Assembly (NCBI GenBank): GCA_001897435.1
Contig: MKSV01000002.1
Span: 194,859 to 258,858 of the forward strand
Source of the DNA: Acidobacteriales bacterium 59-55
GTDB taxonomy: Bacteria > Acidobacteriota > Terriglobia > Terriglobales > Acidobacteriaceae
Direction of reading: 5' to 3'
Length of the DNA stretch: 64,000 nt
The first letter of the stretch is position 1. Each line of letters opens with the position of its first letter. Below are positions 23,625-32,937 of the stretch, in pieces. The notes beneath the pieces are model-generated. The model saw nothing but the letters and a program-made list of their open reading frames with translations, was not told the DNA's origin and did no database searches. The translations under genes were made by a program, and so were the position numbers.

Positions 23625-24124
23625 CCATCACCGCGCCCCAGCTCCGCCGCCTGCAGGTGCTCTACAAGCAGTACGAGGCTCACTCGCTCGACACCGGCAG
23701 CACTCGCGAGGACCGTCTCACCTGGGCGAGCGCCCGGATCGGCCGCACCATCGCCAGCTTCAGCGACCTCAGCATCGACGAGGGCAGGAAGCTGATCGAC
23801 GGCCTCCAGGGCGCGCTCGGCGTCAAGCTGCCGTCGAAGAGTCCGCGCCGCCGCATGAGCCGCCGCCAGGGCGAGAAGGCGGGCACCGAGGGCCGTCACG
23901 ATCAGATCCACGACGAGACCACTATCGCGGGCGACAAGGACATCCGCCGCATCCAGCGGGAGATGGATCGCCTCGGCTGGGACCAGGCGCGTCTGGAGGC
24001 CTTCCTGGCCTCGCCACGCGGCCCCAATGCGCGGCGCACCACGATCCATACGCTGGGCGACGCCAACCGCGTCTACTGGGCACTGAAGCGCATGGGACAT
24101 CTCACCGACAGGAAATCCGCATGA
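23621..24124 (+). CDS. GemA-like regulatory protein (DUF1018, Mu gp16)
   Basis: A 167-residue basic protein with the DUF1018 ending MDRLGWDQARLEAFLASPRG, then GDANRVYWALKRM. The N-terminal half (APQLRRLQVLYKQYEAH, then DRLTWASARIGRTIASFSDLS) fits too. In Mu, GemA modulates host gene expression and DNA topology. The ATG overlaps the previous stop, with CAGGAG upstream, and its end overlaps the next gene. Confidence 0.8.
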   Translation: MTITAPQLRRLQVLYKQYEAHSLDTGSTREDRLTWASARIGRTIASFSDLSIDEGRKLIDGLQGALGVKLPSKSPRRRMSRRQGEKAGTEGRHDQIHDETTIAGDKDIRRIQREMDRLGWDQARLEAFLASPRGPNARRTTIHTLGDANRVYWALKRMGHLTDRKSA

Positions 24125-24435
24125 GCAAGGCAAGCGATCTCCGCGACCGTCGTCACCGCAACCAGTTCCTCTTCCCGTGGAGCCCTGGCCGCACCGTCAG
24201 TACCGCGCGCGCGGCGCAGATGCTCAACGTCTCCGACACCACCATCCGTATGATGATCGAGTGCGGCGAGCTGTCTGGCACGAAGATTCGACCCAACCGG
24301 CCGAAGAGTCCGTATCGCGTTCTGCTATCATCGCTCGAAGCGCACATGAACCTGCTGCGCATCAACCTCGACCTTCCTCCGCAGCTAAATAATTCATCGG
24401 CCAAGTCTGCAAGCGGGACAAAGACTGCGCAGTAA
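24121..24435 (+). CDS. Xis/MerR-like HTH protein
   Basis: A 104-residue protein with a helix-turn-helix of the excisionase/HTH_17 kind (VSTARAAQMLNVSDTTIRMM, then ECGELSGTKI and PYRVLLSSLEAHM, the wing-like end). It closes the early operon. It may activate the downstream late gene or recognise the promoter motif found just before it. The last residues overlap motif copy 3 (24397-24411). Confidence 0.65.
   Translation: MSKASDLRDRRHRNQFLFPWSPGRTVSTARAAQMLNVSDTTIRMMIECGELSGTKIRPNRPKSPYRVLLSSLEAHMNLLRINLDLPPQLNNSSAKSASGTKTAQ
24397..24411 (+). promoter_or_regulatory. Candidate late-promoter motif, copy 3
   Basis: ATCGGCCAAGTCTGC occurs here in the coding direction of the following large gene, 55 bases before its ATG. 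A TAATAT hexamer lies 22 bases after it. Copies 1 and 2 precede the gpI-like and lysis-like units. The motif falls within the last codons of the HTH gene. Confidence 0.35.
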
Positions 24436-24465
24436 TATCTGTTGCGCCGCGTCTAGGCTGCGAGT

Positions 24466-27448
24466 ATGCGCCGCGCCGTCTATCTGCTCGCCCTCTTCCT
24501 CTTCGCTTCTTCGGCCTTCGCGGCCTGTCCCGCAGACTGGGCCAGCGTCCAGGCGTCGAAGATCATGGACCTCAGCGGTAGTCTCCTCGCCTCGGGCACC
24601 TTCTCCATCTCGGGCGTCGACGCCAAGCGGAGCGTCATCAACTTCAGCGCGCCAGGCGGCGGCGTCGTGATGCGCGTCTACAAAAAAGCGCCGGTGGCAA
24701 ACGGAGCCATCGTCGGCGAAGTCTGCGTTCCGCGCAGCGACAAGGCCTCGGTCTACGTCCGCTACCACGTCGTCGTCACGGATAACGGTTCCAGCGGCAC
24801 CCACGCCGTCGTCGTCGACGCCAACGACATCGCCATCACCGCCGACGTCTTCTCGCTCGATGCTTACGCCTATCCAGCCGATGCCTACGCCAATCCGCCC
24901 AGCGTCTTTACCTCCGGCAGCGTCACCGGCGATCTGCATGTCACCGGCACCGTCTACGCGGGCACCATCGAGGGAGCCACCGCCGCCCATGCCGATCATG
25001 CGACCACCGCAGACAGCGCTACGACCGCAACCACGGCGACAACCGCCACCAACGCTACTCACGCGACGACAGCCGACAGCGCGACCACGGCGGCCACGGC
25101 CACAACCGCAACTACCGCAACTACCGCCGCGAGCGCCACCGTCGCCAGTGCTCTGGCCGCGACGCCTACCGACTGCGGCACCGAAGCGATCAACGGGATC
25201 AACGCGGACGGCAGTCCGAAGAGTTGCATCCCGGCCGGCACCGGCGTCGATCCAGTGGGCGCAACCTATGAGCTGCAAACCAAGGCGTCCGACAGTTCGC
25301 TCGGCGGCTCGGGCATCCTCTCCGATGGCACGACCGCCGTCGCGAATCTCCCGTTCTCCGCGAAGATTATGGACGGCACGCTCAACACGACTCGTTATGC
25401 GACCAGCTCCAGCAGCAACGACGGTATCTCAAATGCGCTCGCCAGCTCCGACTGCGCCTCGGGATGCACCATCGCCGTGCCGCCGACGAGCACCGACACG
25501 GAACTGCCGGTGATGCCGTCGCAGGACAACAGCGCCCTGGTCGACCGACGCGGCGGTCGATTCCTGCGCGCGATAAAAAATCCCAGCGTCACTCCATGCA
25601 CGCTCTCGGGGGGCGGCGATGCTTCGGGCGATTGCGTCAATCTGCTCATCAATAACCAAACTCTTCGCGGCTACGCGCACAACACCTACATGAAGTACGC
25701 GGGGCCTGGATTCAACCTTGGCTACAGTCCGGCATCTCCTATCTCTGGCATGACCGTCAATCAGGCCTATCAAACTTACTTCGAGGCCGACACTAGAGGC
25801 ATCAAGCAGGTGCGTGGAGATACGCTGGTAACTCATGGCATCGGCGACACCGCGCTGCATTATGGCTATCTCTACACTGACGGCGGCCAGACCGATGGAA
25901 GCGGCGAAGCCAACATTGGCGCGTCTTATCTCGTCAACGAAAACATCACCTACTATCACGGCACAATCACGGGCGGCGCCGCGACTGGAAGCGTGCTGCT
26001 GACGACGCACAACACTGCCGGCCAGAATGCTTTTACCGATGGCGGCTACTTACTCGACATCACTCAGGGCGGCACGGTAACTGGAACAATCGCCAGCACG
26101 GTAAATGTAGATGGCGTGGGCGTCTGGAATATGACCGGAGCATCTATGCCGGTCTCCACCGCCTGGGGTACTTTCACGTCGGATTCGACTTCGACGGGAC
26201 AGTATCAGGTTGCCCAATCGCAGACTGAGACGGTTGCACTTTCCGGCGATAGTCCCGGAGCTTTTGTCGTTGGTAACAATGCCTGCATTGTTGGCGCTTT
26301 TTTCGAGCAGGTTCCCATCACTGCTGTAGGCGCAGTTACTGACGGCACGCAGTCGATCACTTACAGCACACGCTATGGCTGGAAGGGAACAGGTTCTTAT
26401 CCAGCTTTTATTATGCAGGGCGGCATGTGCGGGCAATATCTGACTAACACCGCGAATGCGACATGGCGCACCGCAATCGCGGCGGTAGGATCGTTTTCTT
26501 CCACTCAAGTAGTACTTGGCGCGTGCAGTCATGGCTACTGCAACAATGCCTTCTCTCAGCTTGCATTTGTGGTCGGCACCACCGGCGATTCAATTACCCA
26601 ATATCCGGGCGCTGAGATCATCGGCACGAATGGCAAAGGAGCGGTCAGTAATCAGGTCCAGCTTGGTTTCAACACCGCGCCCTGGACCAATGGCGACGTC
26701 ATCGAAGGACCGCACCCGCCCGCGGTCAATATGAATGCGCTCAAGATCTACGCGTCGCAAAAGACGAAGGCCAATAACGCGGGTTCGAATCTATTCGTCG
26801 AATCCTGGAACGGCGTGAACCCTGGAGGTTCGCTTGGGCTGAACCAGACGTTCCTAAACTTGAGCGACAGCAGCACGCTGCAATGGTTCTGGCGTATTGT
26901 TTCGAGCGATAGCACTGGCAAAATGGGCACGCTGTTTCAGGTCGACGTGCCGACCAACGTGATGCTCTCGTCTATTGCGCCCGCGCAGGATATCGAAGTG
27001 TTCGACGCATATCAGCCTGCCGGAGCCAGCGCACGGACGCGAATCGTCTCGCATGGTACGACGGGCGATTTCGCCTTTATGAAGAACACGAGCGGCCTGG
27101 CATTGATCACGGCTGGCAATGTTCCGCCAGTGGGGACCGTGGGTCAGATTCCGGTGGTTACGAGCACGGCAACCTCTGGACAAAATTACAACCCTGTCAG
27201 TGTGAGCGGCGACGCAACGTTCGCTTCGACCGGTGCGTTGACGCTGGCCACGGTCAACAGCGGCCCCGGGAGCTGCGGTGATGCCACCCACGTCTGCGCG
27301 GTGACGACTGACGCCCAGGGGCCGCGTCACCAACCAATCGGCGGTCGCGATCACGACGACAACCACCGGCTTTAGCGGCACAAAGACTGCGGGAACTTGC
27401 GTCCTCACTATCGCAAACGGACTCATCACGGGAGTGTCAGGATGCTAG
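24466..27448 (+). pseudogene. Secreted tail-fibre-like protein, frameshifted near the C-terminus
   Basis: The intact part (24466-27375, 969 residues) begins with a clear signal peptide (MRRAVYLLALFLFASSAFA). A 50-residue Thr/Ala repeat (ATTADSATTATT type) is at about 170-220, and long beta-rich sections follow. The C-terminus has the phage tail-fibre signature GSCGDATHVCAVTTDAQG. One extra G in a GGGG run (27318-27321) shifts the frame. Restoring GGG continues RVTNQSAVAITTT and ends with GVSGC at 27448, overlapping the next start. A Sec signal on a tail-fibre-like protein is unusual, so it may be displayed by the lysogen. Confidence 0.7.
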
Positions 27449-27594
27449 ATCACCTAAGAGTTATGCATCGGCTTTGGGGTAAAACCTCTCCGCGACGAGA
27501 CTTATCGTCTATTCGTTATTCGATCTACGAGACTGTCATCATTGTGGCCGTAGCCACGTTGACGCTACTCGCAATAGCCTGGAGTGTCCGATGA
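27442..27594 (+). CDS. Small single-TM protein
   Basis: A 50-residue protein beginning ATGCTAG, that is, overlapping the restored stop of the tail-fibre gene, which supports the frameshift reading. One hydrophobic helix (VIIVAVATLTLLAIAWSV) forms the C-terminus. Function unknown. Confidence 0.5.
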   Translation: MLDHLRVMHRLWGKTSPRRDLSSIRYSIYETVIIVAVATLTLLAIAWSVR

Positions 27595-27893
27595 TCAGCG
27601 AGTATCAGACTTCATCCGGCGCTCGCTTCAGCTTCTCCGGCTGGGCGGCGGGTGAGTCTCCGCTCGAATGCTTCGACCGCCGCGACTGGCTCAACTGCCT
27701 TCATGGCTGCATGTTCTGCGCTGGCTTCCATCCTGATCCGCGAACGCTGCTAGAGGACGATGGCATCCTTCACGAGTTAGTCCATCTCGCGGGCGGAATC
27801 GATATCTGCACCCACTCAAATCTGGTCGCGTTGCGCGACTCAGTTCTTACTCTGCAACTGCTCGTCAAAAGGAGCCCCACCTATGCGAATTAG
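27591..27893 (+). CDS. Uncharacterised small protein with Cys/His
   Basis: A 100-residue protein with a Cys/His-rich centre (CFDRRDWLNCLHGCMFCAGFH) and a helical C-terminus that ends in AN. It overlaps the upstream gene by four bases and the following secreted protein by 11. Possibly a metal-binding accessory protein. No family recognised. Confidence 0.45.
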   Translation: MISEYQTSSGARFSFSGWAAGESPLECFDRRDWLNCLHGCMFCAGFHPDPRTLLEDDGILHELVHLAGGIDICTHSNLVALRDSVLTLQLLVKRSPTYAN

Positions 27894-29796
27894 CCTCTTC
27901 TTCGCTCTCTTGTTCATCTCGATTCTTCCCGCGCACGCGACCAACTGGTACATTCGCGCCGATGGCGGCGATCTTACTCAGTGCTCCGGCCAGGTGGACG
28001 CGGCCTACTCGGCGTCCATCATCAATAAGCAGTGCGCGCTCAATGACTATCGGTTACTCGCATACCCCGGCAAAGGTGGCTATGCCACAGCCGGTAAGTG
28101 GATCGTCCAGGGCGGCGATACCATCTACATTGGCGCGGGCCAGTTTCGCGTGGGCTATAACGGTCCCAATTCGACCGATCATAACGGCCTCTCCAGCGCG
28201 GGCAATCCGTTCGGCTCGGCGATGCCTGCGATCCCATCCGGCACGGCCGCGCAGCCCACGCGGATCATCGGCGCGGGCGTCGCTCTCTCGCAGATCTATG
28301 GTGGCTATGGTGCAGGCAATGTGATCAACCTTGCTGGATCGTCGTTCGTCGAGATCAGCGGCCTGGAGTTGACGGACCATGCACAATGCACCCGCGTCGG
28401 CGGTGGCTATGTGGCTCCGGTTGTCGGATGTAGCAGCAGTTATCCGCTCGACGACTATGCATCGAATGGCATCACAACTAATGCATCGACTCACGATATC
28501 AAGCTGTCGGACCTCAATATCCACGGCTTTACGTCGAGGGGTATCATCGGGCCAATTGGCGGCCTCGTCACCGTCGATCATGTTCGCATTGCGTTCAACG
28601 GCGGCGCTGGATGGGACTTCGATGATGGCCACGGAACAAAGAGCACCGACGACGCGCTAGTGACGGCGTCTTACCTGACTATCGAGGGCAGCGGTTGCAA
28701 CGAGGAGTATCCCATCGTCCACGCTGGCTTCCCCGCCGCGTCGTGCTTCGATCAGTCGAGCGGCGGATACGGCGATGCGATTGGCACGCCCAACACGCCC
28801 CTCAACGTCACCTGCGATCACTGCATCTTCCGCTATAACACGCAGGATGGAGCCGATCTGCTGCACTCGTTTGACAGCACAATTCGCATCACCAACTCTG
28901 AGTCTTATGGCAACATGGGCCAGCAGTGGAAGCTCGGCGCGATGCATTTGGTCGACTTCGAGTTCAACCGGACAGTGCATAATTGCAGCCGTATGAGCGC
29001 CCCCATCGCGGGGAACTCGACCTTCAATAAGTACCTCTCGAACTTCTGTCGAGCGGCTGGAGACGGCTTCGGAATCGGCACCAAAGACGGCGGCACCTAT
29101 ATCTATCGGAACAACAGTTTCGCGGGCTACGGCGCGACGACCTATGACATCAACTGCTCCGGGTCAGAAGCAAATATCGTCTTCCAAAACAATCTTCACA
29201 TCGGCTACAAGAGCCCGGCGGATGGCCAATATCCCGGCGTCTTTTATTACGGCCCCAACTGCCCGGCCAACCCTTTCAAGGCCCGCGACCACAACATCTA
29301 CTACCGGATGCGGACGCTGCCCGAAGGCAGCGGCGACGATCCCCATATCGCCGTCGAACCGGTCTGGACCGACGAGACCAGCCTCGACGCCATCGACTTC
29401 CACCTGACCACCGCAAGCACGAACGCGCTCGGCCAGGGCGTCGCCGATTCCACAGCCTCTGCCCTTACGTCGACCAGCGCGGCGGCCACCAATATCGGAG
29501 CCTACGGCCTCGCCGATGGCTCTGCAGAGCCGCCTGCTGGCAGTATTGTCGTCACCCCTCCAGACGACGGCAGCAACTCGACCACGCCGCCCGATAACGG
29601 CACCGGCACAACGACTCCGATTGACAGCACAGGAGGCACCACAACGTCCCCTCCGCCGGGTGATGGCACTACGACGCAACCGCCGCCGAACGATGGCACC
29701 ACGACGCCTCCAACGCCCCCGCATTACACCCTCAAAATCACCCTTGCCTGCACCGTCTCAGGCACCCAGATTGACTGCGGCTCGGACAATCCCTGA
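27883..29796 (+). CDS. Secreted right-handed beta-helix protein (pectate-lyase-like fold)
   Basis: A 637-residue protein with a signal peptide (MRISLFFALLFISILPAHA) and a body of repeating short strands (NGITTNASTHDIKLSDLNIHG, then VTVDHVRIAFNGGAG, CDHCIFRYNTQDGADLLHS, NSESYGNMG) typical of parallel beta-helix (PbH1) polysaccharide-binding or lyase domains. A Pro/Thr/Gly linker of about 60 residues (TTPPDNGTGTTTP type) precedes a short Cys-containing end. It may be a secreted depolymerase or adhesin carried by the prophage (moron). Catalytic residues were not identified. Confidence 0.6.
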   Translation: MRISLFFALLFISILPAHATNWYIRADGGDLTQCSGQVDAAYSASIINKQCALNDYRLLAYPGKGGYATAGKWIVQGGDTIYIGAGQFRVGYNGPNSTDHNGLSSAGNPFGSAMPAIPSGTAAQPTRIIGAGVALSQIYGGYGAGNVINLAGSSFVEISGLELTDHAQCTRVGGGYVAPVVGCSSSYPLDDYASNGITTNASTHDIKLSDLNIHGFTSRGIIGPIGGLVTVDHVRIAFNGGAGWDFDDGHGTKSTDDALVTASYLTIEGSGCNEEYPIVHAGFPAASCFDQSSGGYGDAIGTPNTPLNVTCDHCIFRYNTQDGADLLHSFDSTIRITNSESYGNMGQQWKLGAMHLVDFEFNRTVHNCSRMSAPIAGNSTFNKYLSNFCRAAGDGFGIGTKDGGTYIYRNNSFAGYGATTYDINCSGSEANIVFQNNLHIGYKSPADGQYPGVFYYGPNCPANPFKARDHNIYYRMRTLPEGSGDDPHIAVEPVWTDETSLDAIDFHLTTASTNALGQGVADSTASALTSTSAAATNIGAYGLADGSAEPPAGSIVVTPPDDGSNSTTPPDNGTGTTTPIDSTGGTTTSPPPGDGTTTQPPPNDGTTTPPTPPHYTLKITLACTVSGTQIDCGSDNP

Positions 29797-30129
29797 TGTC
29801 GCTAAATTTTCGACGAGTGCCACGTCAGTGCCATAAGCGTAATGAGTGTCAAAGCCGCGCCCGCTGCGGATTTTCGCAACGCGACCCTTTCTGGCGACCT
29901 CTGTTTTTGCGATGTGGCACTTGTGACACCGCTGGCACTGGCGCTCTGCAACGAAAAATCAGTGACTTAGCCTCAGCTTTGTGGCACTCGCAAGCCGCCT
30001 ACTGCAAAATAGCGGCTGTGAGAAAATCCGCCGCGACCGCCCGGAATACGCGCCAAACCCGCGTCAATCCCGCATCCGCCCGCGACCGCCCCCACTCTCC
30101 CCCCATTGAAGATTATTTCCTGTACCCAA
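29797..30129. promoter_or_regulatory. Prophage right end with transposase-site-like repeats
   Basis: No gene here. Three direct 17-base repeats beginning TTTTCG or TTTTTG occur at 29807-29823, 29871-29887 and 29904-29920 (ending GTGCCAC, GCGACCC, GTGGCAC). Inverted versions occur near 29940-29957 and 30018-30040. Mu ends carry several 22-bp transposase sites, so these are candidate MuA-type sites. The exact terminus (expected TG/CA) was not determined. Confidence 0.45.
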
Positions 30130-30146
30130 AGACCCCTGTATTTCGC
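30130..30146 (-). repeat. Truncated copy of host repeat A at the prophage border
   Basis: AGACCCCTGTATTTCGC equals the outer arm of the host A repeat. The rest of the element is absent, so the prophage may have inserted at or next to a host A element. It marks where host DNA resumes. Confidence 0.55.
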
Positions 30147-30185
30147 TCTTCCCCAGCCCCCAAAACCCTGTCATACTCCAAACCC

Positions 30186-30545
30186 ATGCAGGAGATCTCC
30201 TACGTCTACATCCTTGCAAGCGGCTTCAAACACCTCTACATCGGCGTAACGACGGAACTCGAGCTCCGTGTCCTCCAGCACAAAAGCGACTTCCATCCCG
30301 GCAGCTTCACCGCGCATTACAACATCAAAGACCTCGTCTACGTCGAGCGCTTCGCCGATCTTCCATCCGCCATCACTCGGGAGAAGCAACTGAAGCGCTG
30401 GTCGCGCATCAAGAAGCTCCGCCTCATCGTCGCCGAAAATCCGACGTGGCGCGATCTAAGCGAGGACTGGGGCCAACCGATCGAGCCGTTTCGAGAACAG
30501 AACCTCAATCCACCCGCATCTTTCCCCTCCCGCGAAACAAAGTAG
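30186..30545 (+). CDS. GIY-YIG nuclease-superfamily protein (YhbQ-like)
   Basis: A 119-residue protein with the GIY-YIG core: YVYILAS near the start, LYIGVT, then a basic helix with LRVLQHK, and later AITREKQLKRWSR. The single-domain UPF0213/YhbQ group is typically 90-120 residues. Predicted role is DNA end or repair processing, though many members are of unknown physiology. It begins just after the prophage border and precedes a repeat A element. Confidence 0.8.
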   Translation: MQEISYVYILASGFKHLYIGVTTELELRVLQHKSDFHPGSFTAHYNIKDLVYVERFADLPSAITREKQLKRWSRIKKLRLIVAENPTWRDLSEDWGQPIEPFREQNLNPPASFPSRETK

Positions 30546-30559
30546 TTCTCGTGGAGACA

Positions 30560-30612
30560 AAATACAGGGGTCTCTCCACTACGGCCCTGCGGGCCTCCGG
30601 TCGAGATGACGT
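30560..30612 (+). repeat. Repeat A, single copy
   Basis: Conserved arms AAATACAGGGGTCTCTCC and GGTCGAGATGACGT flank a self-complementary centre (GGCCC-TGC-GGGCC). It lies between the GIY-YIG and TlpA genes. Confidence 0.8.
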
Positions 30613-30643
30613 ACGGTTGGAGTGGAGACAGCGTCCGCCCTCC

Positions 30644-31186
30644 TCAAGGCTCACCCAGCAACCCCCGCATCTCGCGCTCCAGCCGCTTCAGGTCGACCTC
30701 GCCCTGGTAGTGCCGGACGATCCTGCCCTCGCGGTCGATCAGGTACGTCACCGGCAGGCCGAGCACGCCGCCGTAGAGCTCGCCCACGTTTTCATCGCCC
30801 ATCACCACCGGGTAGTTCACCTTCAGCTTGCGGCAGAGCGCCCGCACCGGCGGAGCGTCGTCGTCCATGGAGACGCCGAGCACCTGCAACCCCCGCCCGC
30901 CGTACTTCTTCTGCCACGAAGCGAACGCGGGAATCTCGGTCACGCACGAGGCGCACCACGTCGCCCAGAAGTTCAGCAGCACCACCTTGCCTCGATACTC
31001 CGCGAGCGACACTTGCTTGCCGCTTAAATCCTCGCGCACAAACTCGGGGGCCGTCTTGCCGATCAGGCTGGCCTGCGCTCTGCTCTCCACACCGGCCTGC
31101 GCGCTGGCCTGAACGCCGGCCTGAACGTCCGCCTGCGCACCGGCCAGCGTGCACAGCAGCAGAGCCGCGAGTAGTGAACGCCGCAT
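30644..31186 (-). CDS. TlpA/ResA-type periplasmic thioredoxin
   Basis: A 180-residue protein with a signal peptide (MRRSLLAALLLCTLAGA) and an unusual Ala/Gln-rich imperfect repeat (VQAGVQASAQAGVESRAQAS). A thioredoxin fold follows with APEFVREDL, the redox motif WCASC (about residues 76-80) and cis-Pro segment LPVTYLID. Members reduce cytochrome c heme sites or other exported proteins. It lies two bases downstream of the rhodanese-like gene and is probably co-transcribed with it. Confidence 0.88.
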   Translation of the reverse strand: MRRSLLAALLLCTLAGAQADVQAGVQASAQAGVESRAQASLIGKTAPEFVREDLSGKQVSLAEYRGKVVLLNFWATWCASCVTEIPAFASWQKKYGGRGLQVLGVSMDDDAPPVRALCRKLKVNYPVVMGDENVGELYGGVLGLPVTYLIDREGRIVRHYQGEVDLKRLEREMRGLLGEP

Positions 31187-31188
31187 CG

Positions 31189-31680
31189 CTATCGCCCCTG
31201 GGCGACGGGATAGCCCTTATCGACCCAGTCCGTGCCGAAGTTGTCCGCAATATGGAGCACCTTCAGCCGGGTAAATCCCAGCGACTTCATCAGCTTGTAG
31301 GCAGGATCGATGTTTGGGCACTTGCCCCACGGGCAGCAGCCGCAGTAGAGCACCACCATCGTCCCACGATCGAGCTTGGCCACTCGCTCACTCAGAGCCT
31401 TCCGTCCCGCCTCCTGCGCCGCCGCTCCGGCGTACTCCGACCCCGGAATGTGCGCCTGCGCATAAAGAACGTGCGAGCCCACCTGCAACACCAGCGGCTT
31501 GTCCGCGCCCGGCGACTTCAGCATCTGCGCCAGTTCGGAGGGCTGCATCTGATCCGCCGCCGGAATCTGCGCTGCCGTACCGGCCTGCGCCAGCGCCGTC
31601 GAACAAACAGCAGAGAGCAACGCCAGCGCCAGCAACGCCGCCAGCCGGGTAAGTTTATTAACCGCAACAATGCTCTTCAT
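31189..31680 (-). CDS. Exported rhodanese-like protein
   Basis: A 163-residue protein with a signal peptide (MKSIVAVNKLTRLAALLALALL region) and a rhodanese-like domain: HIPGSEYAG, then MVVLYCGCCPWGKCPN with the likely active Cys in the VVLYCG loop, and LKVLHIADNFGTDW. The extra Cys in the loop hints at redox or persulfide chemistry with the adjacent TlpA. The start was set at the Met before the signal peptide. The ORF extends upstream without a protein-like sequence. Confidence 0.75.
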   Translation of the reverse strand: MKSIVAVNKLTRLAALLALALLSAVCSTALAQAGTAAQIPAADQMQPSELAQMLKSPGADKPLVLQVGSHVLYAQAHIPGSEYAGAAAQEAGRKALSERVAKLDRGTMVVLYCGCCPWGKCPNIDPAYKLMKSLGFTRLKVLHIADNFGTDWVDKGYPVAQGR

Positions 31681-31830
31681 CGCATCCCCTCCATGACGAC
31701 CACCATAACAACCGGGTCGTACCGATAGTCTAGCCACTCCAGCCCGTCAAGCGCACGCCTTCACGCCCCGCCCAAACGTCTCCGGCCGGGTCAAGCGCAC
31801 ACCCTCACGCTCTCTCAACCCAAAAGGCAC

Positions 31831-31883
31831 GTCATCTCGACCGAAGGCCCGCAGGGCCGCAGCGGAGAGACCCCTGTATTTCG
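31831..31883 (-). repeat. Repeat A, single copy
   Basis: Same arms as other A elements, inverted, with the same inner stem as the copy at 30560-30612. It occupies much of the gap between the rhodanese and hemB genes. Confidence 0.8.
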
Positions 31884-31950
31884 CCGTTACGCTCGGCGAA
31901 AACACGCACCCGCCGCAGACCCCCTCCTCGCAGTCTCGTAGACTATAGCT

Positions 31951-32937
31951 ATGAACTTCCCCGTCACCCGCCTGCGCCGCCTGCGCCGCACCGAGGCCAT
32001 GCGCTCGCTCGTCCGCGAGACCCGCCTGCACCCCGGCGCATTGATCTACCCCCTGTTTCTCTGCCCCGGCGAGGGCGTCCGCAAGGCCATCTCGTCGATG
32101 CCCGGCTGCTTCAACCTCTCGCTCGACGAAGCGATGAAGGAAGCCGAATCCTGCGCCGCGCTCGGCATCGGCGGCCTTCTCCTCTTCGGCCTTCCGGCGG
32201 AAAAAGACGAGCAGGCCACCGGAGCCTGGGCCGACGACGGCATCGTGCAGACGGCGCTGCGGGCGTTCAAGGCGAACCGCAAGCTCGACTCCCTGCTCCA
32301 GATCGCCGACGTCTGCCTCTGCGAGTACACCTCGCACGGACACTGCGGCGTGGTCGTCCGCGACGGCAATCATTATGAGATCGAAAACGACTCCAGCGTC
32401 GCCCTGCTCGCAAAGACCGCCGCCTCGCTCGCCGCTGCCGGCGCGGACATCGTCGCGCCCAGCGACATGATGGACGGCCGCGTCGCCGCCATGCGCGAGG
32501 CGCTCGACGGCATCGGCCGCGAGCAGACCGCCATCATGAGCTACGCCTCCAAGTTCTCCTCCGCCTTCTACGGCCCGTTCCGCGAGGCGGCGGACTCGGC
32601 TCCGCAGTTCGGCGACCGGCGCAGCTACCAGATGGACGGCGCCAACCTGCGCGAGGCCATGCGCGAGATCGAGCTCGACGTCGCCGAGGGCGCGGATATG
32701 CTGCTGATGAAGCCCGCCATGCCCTACCTCGACGTGATTCGCGCCGCCCGCGAGCGCTTCGATCTGCCCATGGGCGCCTACCAGGTCTCGGGCGAGTTCT
32801 CCATGCTGCACGCCGCCTTCGAGCGCGGCTGGCTCGAACCCGAACGCGCCATGATGGAGTCGCTGGTCTCCATCCGCCGCGCCGGAGCCGACTTCATCGT
32901 CACCTACTTCGCTAAAGACGCCGCCCGGCTGCTGTAA
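31951..32937 (+). CDS. hemB: Delta-aminolevulinic acid dehydratase (porphobilinogen synthase)
   Basis: A 328-residue enzyme of normal length that joins two 5-aminolevulinate molecules to porphobilinogen in heme synthesis. Schiff-base lysines are K201 ([15 protein letters not shown]) and K254 ([11 protein letters not shown]). The [14 protein letters not shown] segment (C122, C124, C132) is the zinc-type metal site. The N-terminal [18 protein letters not shown] matches the family. Cytoplasmic. The start ATG follows a TATAGCT spacer and was chosen for family length. Confidence 0.97.
   Translation: MNFPVTRLRRLRRTEAMRSLVRETRLHPGALIYPLFLCPGEGVRKAISSMPGCFNLSLDEAMKEAESCAALGIGGLLLFGLPAEKDEQATGAWADDGIVQTALRAFKANRKLDSLLQIADVCLCEYTSHGHCGVVVRDGNHYEIENDSSVALLAKTAASLAAAGADIVAPSDMMDGRVAAMREALDGIGREQTAIMSYASKFSSAFYGPFREAADSAPQFGDRRSYQMDGANLREAMREIELDVAEGADMLLMKPAMPYLDVIRAARERFDLPMGAYQVSGEFSMLHAAFERGWLEPERAMMESLVSIRRAGADFIVTYFAKDAARLL

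Larger units (their letters stand above)
1..30130. mobile_element. Mu-like transposable prophage, left part outside the window
   Basis: Transposase A and B homologues, GemA, a CI-type repressor and a Mu-order head module (gp27-like, terminase, portal gp29, gpF, gpI, capsid, gp36, gpG) identify a Mu-like phage. Unlike Mu, the repressor lies internally, with early genes running right and structural genes running left. The left end is outside the window. The right end is placed between the last transposase-site-like repeats (about 30040) and the remnant of a host repeat at 30130, so it is approximate. Two genes are frameshifted, so the prophage may be inactive. Confidence 0.9.

Noticed and set aside
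29940..30180. Exact right terminus of the prophage
   Set aside because: Several TG/CA dinucleotides are possible and the left end is not available, so no base can be named.
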